Part shown: piece by piece, positions 6,225 to 13,723 of the stretch
How positions within the stretch are numbered: the first letter of the stretch is position 1
Layout: the number at the start of each line of letters is the position of its first letter
Source of the DNA: an uncultured Collinsella sp.
GTDB taxonomy: Bacteria; Actinomycetota; Coriobacteriia; Coriobacteriales; Coriobacteriaceae
Assembly (NCBI GenBank): GCA_900547655.1
Contig: URHQ01000034.1
Span: 1 to 19,988, forward strand
Length of the DNA: 19,988 nt
Direction: 5' to 3'
Program-made: the position numbers and the translations under genes
The notes under the pieces: generated by a model
The model's database searches: none
What the model was told of the DNA's origin: nothing
The model's input: the letters and a program-made list of their open reading frames with translations, nothing else

Positions 6225-7736
6225 TTAGCGGTAGCTGACGCTCTGTTGGGAATCCTTGACGACTACGTCGTGGGCGCCGCCTTCGACGATGGAGGTGGAG
6301 CTTACCAGGGTCAAGCGCGCCTTTTCCTGGAGCTCGGGGATCGAGAGGGCACCGCAGTTGCACATCGTGGACTTGACCTTATAGAGCGTGCCGCCCACGC
6401 CGTCCTTGAGGGAGCCGGCGTAGGGAACGTAGGAGTCGACGCCCTCGACGAAGCTGAGCTTCGCGGCGCCGCCCAGGTCGTAGCGCTGCCAGTTGCGGGC
6501 ACGCGCAGAACCCTCGCCCCAGTACTCCTTCATGTACTGACCGTTAACGTTGACGCGCTCGGTCGGGCTCTCGTCGAAGCGCGCGAAGTAGCGACCCAGC
6601 ATCATAAAGTCGGCACCCATGGCAAGGGCGAGCGTCATGTGGTAGTCGTAGACGATACCGCCGTCGGAGCACACGGGCACGTAGACGCCGGTCTCCTCGT
6701 AGTACTCGTCACGGGCGCGGCAGACGTCGATCAGCGCAGTGGCCTGGCCACGGCCGATGCCCTTGGTCTCGCGGGTGATGCAGATGGAACCGCCGCCGAT
6801 ACCGACCTTGATGAAGTCGGCACCGCAGTCGGCCAGGAAGCGGAAGCCTTCGGCGTCGACGACGTTACCGGCACCGACCTTGACGTCCTCGCCGTAGTTG
6901 GCGCGGATCCACTCGATGGTGCGCTTCTGCCACTCGCTGAAGCCCTCGGAAGAGTCGATGCACAGGACATCGGCACCGGCCTCGATGAGCAGCGGCACGC
7001 GCTCGGCATAGTCGCGGGTGTTGATACCGGCACCAACCATGTAGCGCTTGTCGCCGTCGAGCAGCTCGTTGGGGTTGGTCTTGTGGCTGTCGTAGTCCTT
7101 GCGGAAGACGATGCCCATGAGGTGATCGTAGTCGTCGACGATGGGCAGGGCGTTGAGCTTATTGTCCCAGATGACGTCGTTAGCAACCTTGAGGCTGATG
7201 TTCTTGTCGCCCACGATGAGCTGCTCACGCGGGGTCATGAACTCGGAGACCTTCGTCTGGTGGTCATCGCGGCTGGGACGATAGTCACGGCTGGTGACGA
7301 TGCCCAGGAGCTTGCCCTTGGGAGTGCCGTCGTCGGTAACCGGCATGGTGGAGTGACCGGTCTTCTCCTTGAGCTCGATGACCTGTTCCATGGTCATATC
7401 GGGGGTCAGCGTGGAATCGGACTGAACGAAGCCGGCCTTGTGATCCTTGACGGCCTTGACCATAGCGGCCTCGGACTCGGCGCTCTGGGAACCGTAAATG
7501 AAGGACAGGCCGCCCTCGGTAGCGAGCGCGACACCCATGTCGACGCCCGAGACGGACTGCATAATGGCGGAAACCATGGGGATGTTCAGGGTGATTGCCG
7601 GCTTCTCACCGCGCTTAAAGCGGGTTAGCGGCGTCTTAAGAGAGACGTTGTTGGGGATGCACTGCGAGGACGAGTAACCAGGGACCAGCAGATACTCCGA
7701 AAACGTGTGGGACTCACCGGGAAAGAACGTAGCCAT
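6225..7736 (-). CDS. guaB: IMP dehydrogenase (Tritrichomonas-like type)
   Basis: It catalyses the NAD-dependent oxidation of IMP to XMP, the committed step of GMP synthesis. The 503-aa protein has a TIM barrel interrupted by a CBS-pair (Bateman) region at about residues 100-220. The catalytic loop reads GGGSICITRETKGIGRGQAT with the nucleophile at Cys319, and the mobile flap carries Arg418-Tyr419 (RNWQRYDLGG). This loop differs from the usual bacterial GPGSICTTR form. From memory, it matches the parasite Tritrichomonas foetus enzyme closely, including length and residue numbers. The start ATG at 7736 has AAAGGAG four bases upstream. The gene is alone in its unit, divergent from a small regulator, and its stop is followed at once by palindrome copy A. 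Confidence 0.96.
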   Translation of the reverse strand: MATFFPGESHTFSEYLLVPGYSSSQCIPNNVSLKTPLTRFKRGEKPAITLNIPMVSAIMQSVSGVDMGVALATEGGLSFIYGSQSAESEAAMVKAVKDHKAGFVQSDSTLTPDMTMEQVIELKEKTGHSTMPVTDDGTPKGKLLGIVTSRDYRPSRDDHQTKVSEFMTPREQLIVGDKNISLKVANDVIWDNKLNALPIVDDYDHLMGIVFRKDYDSHKTNPNELLDGDKRYMVGAGINTRDYAERVPLLIEAGADVLCIDSSEGFSEWQKRTIEWIRANYGEDVKVGAGNVVDAEGFRFLADCGADFIKVGIGGGSICITRETKGIGRGQATALIDVCRARDEYYEETGVYVPVCSDGGIVYDYHMTLALAMGADFMMLGRYFARFDESPTERVNVNGQYMKEYWGEGSARARNWQRYDLGGAAKLSFVEGVDSYVPYAGSLKDGVGGTLYKVKSTMCNCGALSIPELQEKARLTLVSSTSIVEGGAHDVVVKDSQQSVSYR

Positions 7737-7815
7737 GTTTCTCCTTTTTCCATGCGACCGGTCGGCTGCAGGCCTCGTAGGACCCAGCCCAACCTTGGGC
7801 GCCCAATACTGGGGA

Positions 7816-7844
7816 AGTATCTTAACGCACTTTGACTGCTACAA
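7816..7844 (-). promoter_or_regulatory. Possible guaB promoter
   Basis: Minus strand: TTGTAG (7844-7839), a 17-nt spacer, then GATACT (7821-7816). The match to consensus is moderate. The -35 box overlaps the -10 box of the divergent gene, so the two promoters would compete. A 12-bp perfect palindrome (TTGGGCGCCCAA, 7795-7806) lies just downstream in the guaB leader and could be an operator; no regulator is known for it. I see no purine riboswitch in the leader. Confidence 0.35.
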
Positions 7845-7845
7845 T
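7837..7845 (+). promoter_or_regulatory. Extended -10 promoter of the ModE-like gene
   Basis: TGCTACAAT is a good extended -10 element without a clear -35 box. It gives a leader of about 78 nt to the ATG at 7930 and lies exactly across the candidate guaB -35 box. Confidence 0.45.
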
Positions 7846-7929
7846 GCATGATTTAAGAAGAGCACACGAGGGTTTGACGCAGGCTTTGCGTTTGCCCAGC
7901 AAACACTTTAGCGGGGAGACGTGGAGCAC

Positions 7930-8274
7930 ATGGAGTACAAGACGACGGCAAAGTTGGTCATTCAAGCGTGCGACAAGGATCTGCCGGGCGTGTTCGGCCA
8001 CGGCTGCGTCTTACTGCTGCAAGGTATTTCCCGCGAGCACTCGCTCAACCGCGCCGCCAAGGGCATGGGCATGGCGTATTCCAAGGCCTGGCGCATCGTG
8101 AACGAAGCCGAAGGCCAGCTGGGCTGCAAGCTCATCGAGCGCGACGGCGCCCGCGGATCCACCCTCACCCCCGCCGGAGAGCGTGCCATAGCGGTCTACG
8201 AGGAGCTGCAGGCCGACATCAACAACGTCATCGCCACCAAAGCCAACGATCTCATCGCCAGCATCAAAGAGTAG
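7930..8274 (+). CDS. ModE-like winged-helix DNA-binding protein (DNA-binding domain only)
   Basis: This 114-aa protein matches the N-terminal winged helix-turn-helix of ModE/LysR-type regulators: GMGMAYSKAWRIVNEAEGQL is the helix-turn-helix and CKLIERDGARGSTLTPAGER the wing. ModE proteins normally continue with molybdate-binding TOBE/MOP domains. Here the protein ends after a helix that could dimerise, so its ligand, if any, is unknown. It is full length for the stand-alone class, not visibly truncated. ATG at 7930 is preferred: the GTG at 7921 is only two bases from GGGGAG, while 7930 is well spaced. It is the only plus-strand gene and is divergent from guaB. Control of a molybdenum-related target is a family guess, not shown by its neighbours here. 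Confidence 0.8.
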   Translation: MEYKTTAKLVIQACDKDLPGVFGHGCVLLLQGISREHSLNRAAKGMGMAYSKAWRIVNEAEGQLGCKLIERDGARGSTLTPAGERAIAVYEELQADINNVIATKANDLIASIKE

Positions 8275-8314
8275 CCCATTTGGGACGGGGCCTTATAGCC
8301 ACACAACCCCTTCT

Positions 8315-8389
8315 CATAAGTTGCGGTGAAATAGGGACTGTTTATGCGGTTAAAGCCGTAAATCAATCCATATTTTACCGCAACTTATG
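8315..8389. repeat. 75-nt inverted repeat between convergent genes
   Basis: Bases 8315-8333 are the reverse complement of 8371-8389 at 18 of 19 positions. A weaker hairpin (TTTA..CGG with CCGTAAA) lies inside. It sits between the stops of two convergent genes (8274 plus, 8408 minus), where a two-way terminator would be expected. Neither side has a U-tract, and it is AT-richer than its surroundings. It may be a mobile palindromic repeat doing a terminator's work. Confidence 0.75.
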
Positions 8390-8407
8390 GAGTCGAGGAT
8401 GATTTAG

Positions 8408-9400
8408 CTATTTGCGGAGGGCGTTGTCTAGGGTGGCGGCCACGATCAAGGGGTCGTCGGTACCGGCGAAGAGGCAGACGGTGCTCCCCTGCTTGCCGCG
8501 TGGGGCCGAAAGGCGCGTCGTTGCGCCGCCGGCGGGCGATGTACGAAACTCCCCCGGCAAAGCATCGAACAGCTCTCCCGCGCTACGCTCGATAAGGTCA
8601 AATTCAACTGCCGGGCCAAAGCCGTGCTCGAGGATTCCCGTTGCAACCGCATGGTCGGGATGCGAGCTCAGCCCGGGATAGCGCACGTTGCGCACCAGCT
8701 CGTTGGCGGCCAGATACTCGGCCAGCGCACGGGCGCGGTCGAAATGCGCCTGCATACGGACGTCGAGCGAGTCCAGTCCCCGCTCCAGCACACCGGCCTC
8801 GTCAGCAGTCAATTCAAACTTGGCCAAGCCACAGCCCTCAAGCAGGGCATGCGCGCACTCGGCCGCGGCATCCACACGATGGCGCTTGAGCTGCGAGCGC
8901 GCGACCGATACGGCAACCAACTTGCGCGGAGCATCACCGGCGCATACGCGATCGAGCGCCTCGAGCGACAGCGCAGAACCCAGCCGCAGCGAATCGCAGC
9001 CAAAAGCTGACGCCACGGTGTTGTCCACAACCAGCAGCGCATGGGCCTCACGCGCCGCCCGACCCAGCGCACGAAGATCAGGCACACGCAGACCAAACCC
9101 GCCGATGGAGTTGACGAACCACCACAGGTGCGGACCCTCAGCGTCAAACGAGCCGGCAAAGCCACCGGACGCCGCAGCAAACGCCTCGACAGACGGCTCC
9201 CCCACCATCACAACATCGCAGCCGTCAAATCCGCTCGCAAACGCATCGGCAAAGTCGTCCGCAAAGACCACCAGGCGGTCACCGGGACGCACAATCCCCA
9301 GCTGCGACAGCGCTGCTGGCACATGCGAGGCCACAAGCAACCGCGCCTCACGCGCGCCGTTCCTCAAAGCCCAGGCCTCTTCTAGCTGCTGCACGCCCAT
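8408..9400 (-). CDS. Degenerate Cys/Met-metabolism PLP-enzyme homologue
   Basis: The 330-aa protein follows the fold of the cystathionine gamma-synthase/beta-lyase family: VVDNT at 124-128 (Asp126 would contact the PLP ring nitrogen), then LDSLDVRMQAHFDRARALAEYL and VRNVRYPGLSSHPDH in the C-terminal half. Key features are missing. The SxTKY segment that holds the PLP lysine reads SVARS (165-169), with Arg168 where lysine should be. The C-terminal VRLSxGxED segment reads VCLFAGTDD, losing the carboxylate-binding Arg (Cys309). The N-terminal part with the YSRxxNPT-type motif is absent; the family is usually 380-400 aa. The frame is intact, so it may be a non-catalytic protein or an enzyme with altered chemistry. 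The start is the ATG at 9400 with GGGAGG seven bases before it; the upstream in-frame ATG sits in the terminator region. Confidence 0.7.
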   Translation of the reverse strand: MGVQQLEEAWALRNGAREARLLVASHVPAALSQLGIVRPGDRLVVFADDFADAFASGFDGCDVVMVGEPSVEAFAAASGGFAGSFDAEGPHLWWFVNSIGGFGLRVPDLRALGRAAREAHALLVVDNTVASAFGCDSLRLGSALSLEALDRVCAGDAPRKLVAVSVARSQLKRHRVDAAAECAHALLEGCGLAKFELTADEAGVLERGLDSLDVRMQAHFDRARALAEYLAANELVRNVRYPGLSSHPDHAVATGILEHGFGPAVEFDLIERSAGELFDALPGEFRTSPAGGATTRLSAPRGKQGSTVCLFAGTDDPLIVAATLDNALRK

Positions 9401-9422
9401 ACGGCAACCTCCCTTCATTAAC

Positions 9423-9458
9423 AAAAACCCACGATGCGGATGTTTCCCGCATCGTGGG
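9423..9458 (-). terminator. Intrinsic terminator after scrB, immediately before the next gene's ribosome binding site
   Basis: A 12-bp perfect stem (9447-9458 with 9428-9439, 7-nt loop) is followed on the minus strand by five Us (9427-9423). It lies 38 nt past the scrB stop and ends only 9 nt before the GGGAGG of the gene starting at 9400. No promoter fits after it, so that gene must be transcribed through it. Confidence 0.85.
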
Positions 9459-9468
9459 CAACGGCTGC

Positions 9469-9474
9469 AGTATA
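9469..9474 (-). promoter_or_regulatory. Possible -10 box (TATACT) upstream of the terminator hairpin
   Basis: TATACT on the minus strand is a good -10 hexamer, but no -35 box is recognisable at 16-18 nt (GGCGAT or GCGATT). If used, transcription would start near 9462, directly at the base of the hairpin, making it a leader attenuator for the PLP-like gene. Confidence 0.25.
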
Positions 9475-9496
9475 GCGCCGATATGCGACGAATCGC

Positions 9497-11035
9497 CTAG
9501 ATGTTGAGCGTGTGATAGGTCACGCTCGCGCCCGGAGCGTCAACGGTCACGCCATAGGCCTCGGGATAGATGCGCGTCGAGAACACGAGCGCGCCATCAT
9601 TCACAAACACCTCGACCGACGAGACATCGCCAACAATGCGCACGTTGCGCACCTCGTCGACGGGCTCCCAGCGCACGGTACGACCGCAGCCGGCAGAATC
9701 GCGACCCTCATCGGTAAATCGCATCTCAAAACGCGAGGGCAGTTCGCCCTCGGCGGGCACAAACGCCAGCTTCAGCTCGCCATCAACGGTCGCGGTAAAC
9801 GCGCCGTCGACACCGTCGACAACAACGTCAAAGCAGGTATCGTCGGCAACCTCCAACGAGCCCGCCCCCACACGCACCGAGGCATAATGGTGCTCGATCT
9901 CGCGCACCGGCTGCTGCAGTACCACGCCGCCGGCACCGGCTGTAAGCTCACGCGGCACCGTCATGCAGTGCTGCCAGCCGCACACCACGGTGGGTGCGTT
10001 GCCATAGGTCGGCTCATCGGGCATGCCCATCCAGCCGATTAGAATGTGGCGACCATCCTCGGACGTAAACTCCTGCGGAGCATAGAAGTCAAAACCGGCG
10101 TCCCACAGACGGAACTCCCCCAGCTCATAGGCACCGTCACCACCAGTGATGTCGCCCGTTACAGGCATGTAGCCAGCGGCATACACATTGCCGCGGTTCC
10201 AACGACCGCCCTCAAGGCCCTGAGGCGAGAATGACAAAAATGCAGCGGTATCGCCATTCGCACCGAGCTCGATATAGCCGGGGCATTCCCACATAAACCC
10301 AAAGCGCTCGGGCGCACACACGCGGGTCTCGAGCTCCCAACTAAGCATGTCAGCCGAGCCATACACCAAGATCTCGCCAACATCGCGACCGGCGCCCTCG
10401 CCATGCATGGCGCAAAAACGGCTCTCGACGTGCGGCCCGTCAACTCGACGACGCGCACCCAGCACCATGTGATAACGCCCGTCCGCGTCACGCCACACCT
10501 TGGGATCGCGCACGTGGCACGTCAGATCCTCGGGATAGTCCTCCGACGCCAGCACCACGCGCTTTTGGCTGAACTCCCGACCGGCAAGGCCATCAACGCT
10601 CTCGACATAAACAGTATCGGCGCGGCGGCCGGTATTGACGTAGTCGTACGTGCCGTCCGCATCGGAAAGCTTAACGTTGCCCGTATAGAGCACGCGAATG
10701 TGACCGTCCTCGGCAAGCGCGGAGCCCGAATACACACCGTGGCAATCGAACGGCTCGTCGGGCAGCAGCGGAGCGCCAACATAGTCCCACGTCATAAGAT
10801 CGCGGCTCGTCGCATGACCCCAGGCCTTAACGCCGCCCTCGACATCAAACGGCGCATATTGAAAATAAACGTGGAACACGCCGCCCGCTTGGCAAAGACC
10901 GTTGGGGTCGTTGAGCCAACCCGCCGGCGGCATAATATGGAAGCGCTGGCCATACGCGCCATGACCGCACTCAGTGGCGGCGGCGTCAACAGCGGCAACC
11001 AGCTTTGCAAGATCGCGACCAAGTGCATTAGACAT
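9497..11035 (-). CDS. scrB: Sucrose-6-phosphate hydrolase (GH32)
   Basis: It hydrolyses sucrose 6-phosphate, delivered by the PTS permease, to glucose 6-phosphate and fructose in the cytoplasm. The 512-aa protein has no signal peptide. The three GH32 acidic motifs are present: WLNDPNG with nucleophile Asp43, RDPKV with Asp177, and WECPG with acid/base Glu250. The five-bladed propeller spans about residues 30-370 and a C-terminal beta-sandwich follows. It is co-directional with the EIIBC gene 107 nt upstream, with a weak hairpin between them, so it is probably expressed from the scrA promoter. The start ATG at 11035 has TTAGGA upstream. Beta-fructosidase activity on short fructans cannot be excluded, but the PTS partner favours sucrose 6-phosphate. 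Confidence 0.93.
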   Translation of the reverse strand: MSNALGRDLAKLVAAVDAAATECGHGAYGQRFHIMPPAGWLNDPNGLCQAGGVFHVYFQYAPFDVEGGVKAWGHATSRDLMTWDYVGAPLLPDEPFDCHGVYSGSALAEDGHIRVLYTGNVKLSDADGTYDYVNTGRRADTVYVESVDGLAGREFSQKRVVLASEDYPEDLTCHVRDPKVWRDADGRYHMVLGARRRVDGPHVESRFCAMHGEGAGRDVGEILVYGSADMLSWELETRVCAPERFGFMWECPGYIELGANGDTAAFLSFSPQGLEGGRWNRGNVYAAGYMPVTGDITGGDGAYELGEFRLWDAGFDFYAPQEFTSEDGRHILIGWMGMPDEPTYGNAPTVVCGWQHCMTVPRELTAGAGGVVLQQPVREIEHHYASVRVGAGSLEVADDTCFDVVVDGVDGAFTATVDGELKLAFVPAEGELPSRFEMRFTDEGRDSAGCGRTVRWEPVDEVRNVRIVGDVSSVEVFVNDGALVFSTRIYPEAYGVTVDAPGASVTYHTLNI

Positions 11036-11098
11036 ATCAAAGTCCTAACGGATCGAAAGTTACAAGGCACCAGAGAACGGCACCAGATACGGGAAACA

Positions 11099-11121
11099 CC
11101 CGCGAGCATACAGCCCGCGGG
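11099..11121 (-). other. Weak GC hairpin between scrA and scrB
   Basis: CCCGCG (11099-11104) pairs with CGCGGG (11116-11121), with two further inner G-C pairs. On the minus strand it is followed by TGTTTCCC, a poor U-tract. It may set the scrA:scrB ratio or protect a 3' end rather than end transcription. Confidence 0.35.
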
Positions 11122-11142
11122 CATTCCCTTAATCAAATGCTC

Positions 11143-12543
11143 TTAGGCCTGCTCGGAAGCCTTGGTCTCGTCCTTGTACAGGACAAACGAGACGGCAAAG
11201 GAAACCAGCGCGGCGACCGCAAACATGATCGCGTACTGCACGGGCTGGGCCAGGCACAGCAGGATACCGAAAATACCGGTAACACCCGTGCCGGAGGCAG
11301 CCAACGAGGTGAGCGCGCAGACCAAGGCACCGCAACCGCCGCCGATGCAACCGGCGATGAAGGGCTTAAAGAAGCGCAGGTTCACACCAAAGATGGCAGG
11401 CTCGGTAATGCCCATGAAGGCGGACAGAGCCGAAGGAAGCGCCAGGCCCTTGATCTTGGCATCGCGGGTCTTAAAGGCAACGGCGAGCGCGGCGCCACCC
11501 TGGGCGATATTGGCAGCGCTAGCGATGGGCAGCCAGTAAGTCACGCCGTACTGGGCGAGCTGGCCCAGGTCGATGGCGGTGTACATCTGGTGGATACCGG
11601 TAACGACCGTGGGGGCATAGAACAGGCCGACGATAAAGGAACCGATGCCGAAGGGCAGGGTCAGCAGGGCCTGGATCAGACCGAGGATGGCGTTCTCGGC
11701 CCACACGAAGATGGGGCCGACGGCAACGAGCGTCACGAGCACGGTCACGAACACCGAGACGAGCGGGGTCACAAAGAGGTCAAACATCTCGGGGACAACC
11801 TTGTGGAGGCGCTTCTCGAGGAAGGCCAGAATGGCGCAGGCGATGACGATCGGGATCACATGGCCCTGATAACCGACCCACTCAAAGCTGTACACGCCGG
11901 GAATGACAGTGACCATGGTCTGCACGCCCTCGGAGGCAACCGTATAGGCGCTCTGCAGCGAGGAGTTGATAAACGCACCGCCGACGACGGCGCCCAGATA
12001 TGGGTTGGCGCCAAAGGCCTTAGCGGCGGAGTAACCGATCAGGATCTGCAGAATGCCAAAGGACGTTCCCGAGACCAGGTCGGCGATCTTGTAGATAAAG
12101 TTATTGGTGTCGAGCGCGATAAAGCCGTTGGAGGCCATAAAGTTGAGGGCGCTCATAATGCCCAGCAGCAGGCCCGAAGCCACGATGGAGGGGATGATGG
12201 GGACAAAGACGTCGCCGAGCACCTTAATGGCACGCATAAAGATGTTCTGCTGCTGCGCCGCGGCCTCCTTGACCTCGGCCTTGGTAGCAGCTTCGACGCC
12301 ACTGAGCGCGATGAACTCCTCGTAGACCTTGTTGACGGTGCCGGTGCCAAAAATAATCTGCAGCTGGCCCTGGGCCTCAAAGACGCCCTTGGCGCCGTCG
12401 ATATTCTCGAGGGCTTCCTTGTCGACCTTGGCGTTATCGGCAATCACCAGGCGCAGACGCGTGGCGCAGTGTGCGGCCGAAACAACGTTGCCGGCGCCAC
12501 CGACGTTGTCGAGCACCTCTTGGGCTGATTTGCGGTAGTCCAT
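11143..12543 (-). CDS. scrA: PTS sucrose-specific EIIBC permease
   Basis: It imports sucrose and phosphorylates it to sucrose 6-phosphate. The 466-aa protein starts with the EIIB domain, with phosphorylated Cys26 in AAHCATRLRL (residues 1-90). After a linker comes the glucose/sucrose-family EIIC domain of about ten membrane segments (from residue 110), including PFGIGSFIVGLFYAPTVVTG and GIHQMYTAIDLGQL, and it ends in a short Lys/Glu-rich tail. No EIIA domain is attached and no EIIA gene is nearby, so phosphate must come from a separate glucose-type EIIA. The start is MDYRKS at 12543 with GGAGGAAAGGGAAG upstream; an earlier in-frame ATG gives ten unlikely residues. Trehalose and beta-glucoside permeases are related, but the GH32 neighbour favours sucrose. 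Confidence 0.92.
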   Translation of the reverse strand: MDYRKSAQEVLDNVGGAGNVVSAAHCATRLRLVIADNAKVDKEALENIDGAKGVFEAQGQLQIIFGTGTVNKVYEEFIALSGVEAATKAEVKEAAAQQQNIFMRAIKVLGDVFVPIIPSIVASGLLLGIMSALNFMASNGFIALDTNNFIYKIADLVSGTSFGILQILIGYSAAKAFGANPYLGAVVGGAFINSSLQSAYTVASEGVQTMVTVIPGVYSFEWVGYQGHVIPIVIACAILAFLEKRLHKVVPEMFDLFVTPLVSVFVTVLVTLVAVGPIFVWAENAILGLIQALLTLPFGIGSFIVGLFYAPTVVTGIHQMYTAIDLGQLAQYGVTYWLPIASAANIAQGGAALAVAFKTRDAKIKGLALPSALSAFMGITEPAIFGVNLRFFKPFIAGCIGGGCGALVCALTSLAASGTGVTGIFGILLCLAQPVQYAIMFAVAALVSFAVSFVLYKDETKASEQA

Positions 12544-12599
12544 AACTTCCCTTTCCTCCAACGGGCGCATGTGCACCCGGCCATCTTTGACACATACAC

Positions 12600-12613
12600 T
12601 GTAATCGTTTTCA
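12600..12613 (-). promoter_or_regulatory. LacI/ScrR-type operator 2 upstream of scrA
   Basis: TGTAATCGTTTTCA on the plus strand (TGAAAACGATTACA on the minus) is an imperfect palindrome around CG, the form bound by LacI-family proteins and CcpA. It is identical over 14 bases to the copy at 12626 and lies 57 nt before the scrA start. Confidence 0.7.
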
Positions 12614-12625
12614 GTTTCATATGTC

Positions 12626-12639
12626 TGTAATCGTTTTCA
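12626..12639 (-). promoter_or_regulatory. LacI/ScrR-type operator 1 upstream of scrA
   Basis: This is the second exact 14-base copy of TGTAATCGTTTTCA, 26 bp from the first. A weak promoter fits between and across the two (CAGACA, 18 nt, TACAGT on the minus strand), so a bound repressor would cover both hexamers. The regulator is most likely the LacI-type protein encoded immediately upstream. Confidence 0.7.
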
Positions 12640-12727
12640 CAGTAGGGTGAACGGTAGGAAAAAGCCGGCGAATGGTAGTTTTGAGACAAAAACTGGGGAC
12701 TCAAAGGCAGGCAGACGCGTCCAAGGA

Positions 12728-13708
12728 CTAGACATTCATGAGCTGATGTCCAAGTTTGAGCGTCCGCAGGCCGCTCTCCCCCTCCTCGCCATCGAGCGCG
12801 TTGAGCAACATATTGGTCGCCTCGACGCCGCTGGTCAGGTAGCCGTAATGCACGGTGGGAATGCCGCCCGTCAGCGCGCGCAAAAACGCGTTGTCGCCAA
12901 AACCGCTCACGCGACGCACGCCCTCGCCCACGCCGCGCAGCTCGTCAAAAGCGCGCAGGGCGCCGGCCGCCATAGTGTCGGTCGCGCACGCGATAAACGA
13001 AACATCGGGATCGACGGAGAGCAGTTCGCGCGCAGCGCGATAGCCCGAGTCGAGCGTAAACGAGCCCAGGCGAATCAAGGCGGAATCGAGCGGGTTGCCC
13101 GCAGCGCGCAGGCCGGCCTCAAAACCGCGACGGCGGTCATAACCGGCCGCGCGGTCCTCTTCGGAAACTCCAATGTAGGCGATCTTGCCGTCCACGCGAC
13201 CCGCAAGCGCACGGCCCAGCTCAAAGGCAGCCTCGTAATCGTCGTGATAGACACACGCCGCGCCCTCGACATGTTGGCCGATCAACACAATGGGCACACG
13301 GCACGACTCAATCGCGCGACGGTGCTCGTCGGTGATCATAGTTGCCACCAGAACAATGCCGTCAACCGGGTGGTTTTGGAATAAATCGAGGTATTCGAGC
13401 TCACGATCGGCCGCGTTGTCGGTGTTGGCAAGCAGCATCTGGTAGCCACGGCGACCGAGCACCTGACCAATGCCGGCGGTAATGCGGCTCACGGATTCCG
13501 AGTTGATCTTAGGTACGATGACGCCGATGAGCTTGGTGGAACCGGTGCGCAGCGCGCGAGCCTGGCTGGATCGCACGTATCCGGTCAGCTCGATTGCCTG
13601 CTTAATGCGCTCGGCCTTGTCCGCCGAGATATATCCACCGTTGAGGTAGCGCGAGACGGCGGCGCTCGAAACGCCGGCCAGCTCGGCCACATCTTTCATC
13701 TTAACCAC
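12728..13708 (-). CDS. scrR: LacI-family repressor of the sucrose genes
   Basis: The predicted 326-aa protein has a LacI helix-turn-helix (MKDVAELAGVSSAAVSRYLN) and hinge helix (SSQARALRTG) in its first 60 residues. A periplasmic-binding-protein-like sensor domain follows (LIGVIVPKINSESVSRI, then PVDGIVLVA and RVSGFGDNAFL). I start at GTG 13708 (VVKMKDVAEL...), five bases after AGGGG; the alternative is ATG 13699. The longer frame from 13741 would translate the operator at 13724-13737 and is unlikely. The gene lies upstream of scrA, and matching operators flank both. Sucrose or fructose as the inducer is inferred from the neighbours. Confidence 0.9.
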   Translation of the reverse strand: MVKMKDVAELAGVSSAAVSRYLNGGYISADKAERIKQAIELTGYVRSSQARALRTGSTKLIGVIVPKINSESVSRITAGIGQVLGRRGYQMLLANTDNAADRELEYLDLFQNHPVDGIVLVATMITDEHRRAIESCRVPIVLIGQHVEGAACVYHDDYEAAFELGRALAGRVDGKIAYIGVSEEDRAAGYDRRRGFEAGLRAAGNPLDSALIRLGSFTLDSGYRAARELLSVDPDVSFIACATDTMAAGALRAFDELRGVGEGVRRVSGFGDNAFLRALTGGIPTVHYGYLTSGVEATNMLLNALDGEEGESGLRTLKLGHQLMNV

Positions 13709-13723
13709 GAGCACCCCTGTCAT

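Noticed and set aside
6246..7628. 460-codon plus-strand open frame opposite guaB
   Set aside because: Antisense shadow of guaB with a Gly/Val/Asp-rich product and no family features.
7737..7929. Purine or other riboswitch before guaB
   Set aside because: No purine-riboswitch junction or loop sequences seen; only a short palindrome and promoter-like boxes.
11137..12528. 463-codon plus-strand open frame opposite scrA
   Set aside because: Antisense to the PTS permease; repetitive Gly/Asp/His-rich product.
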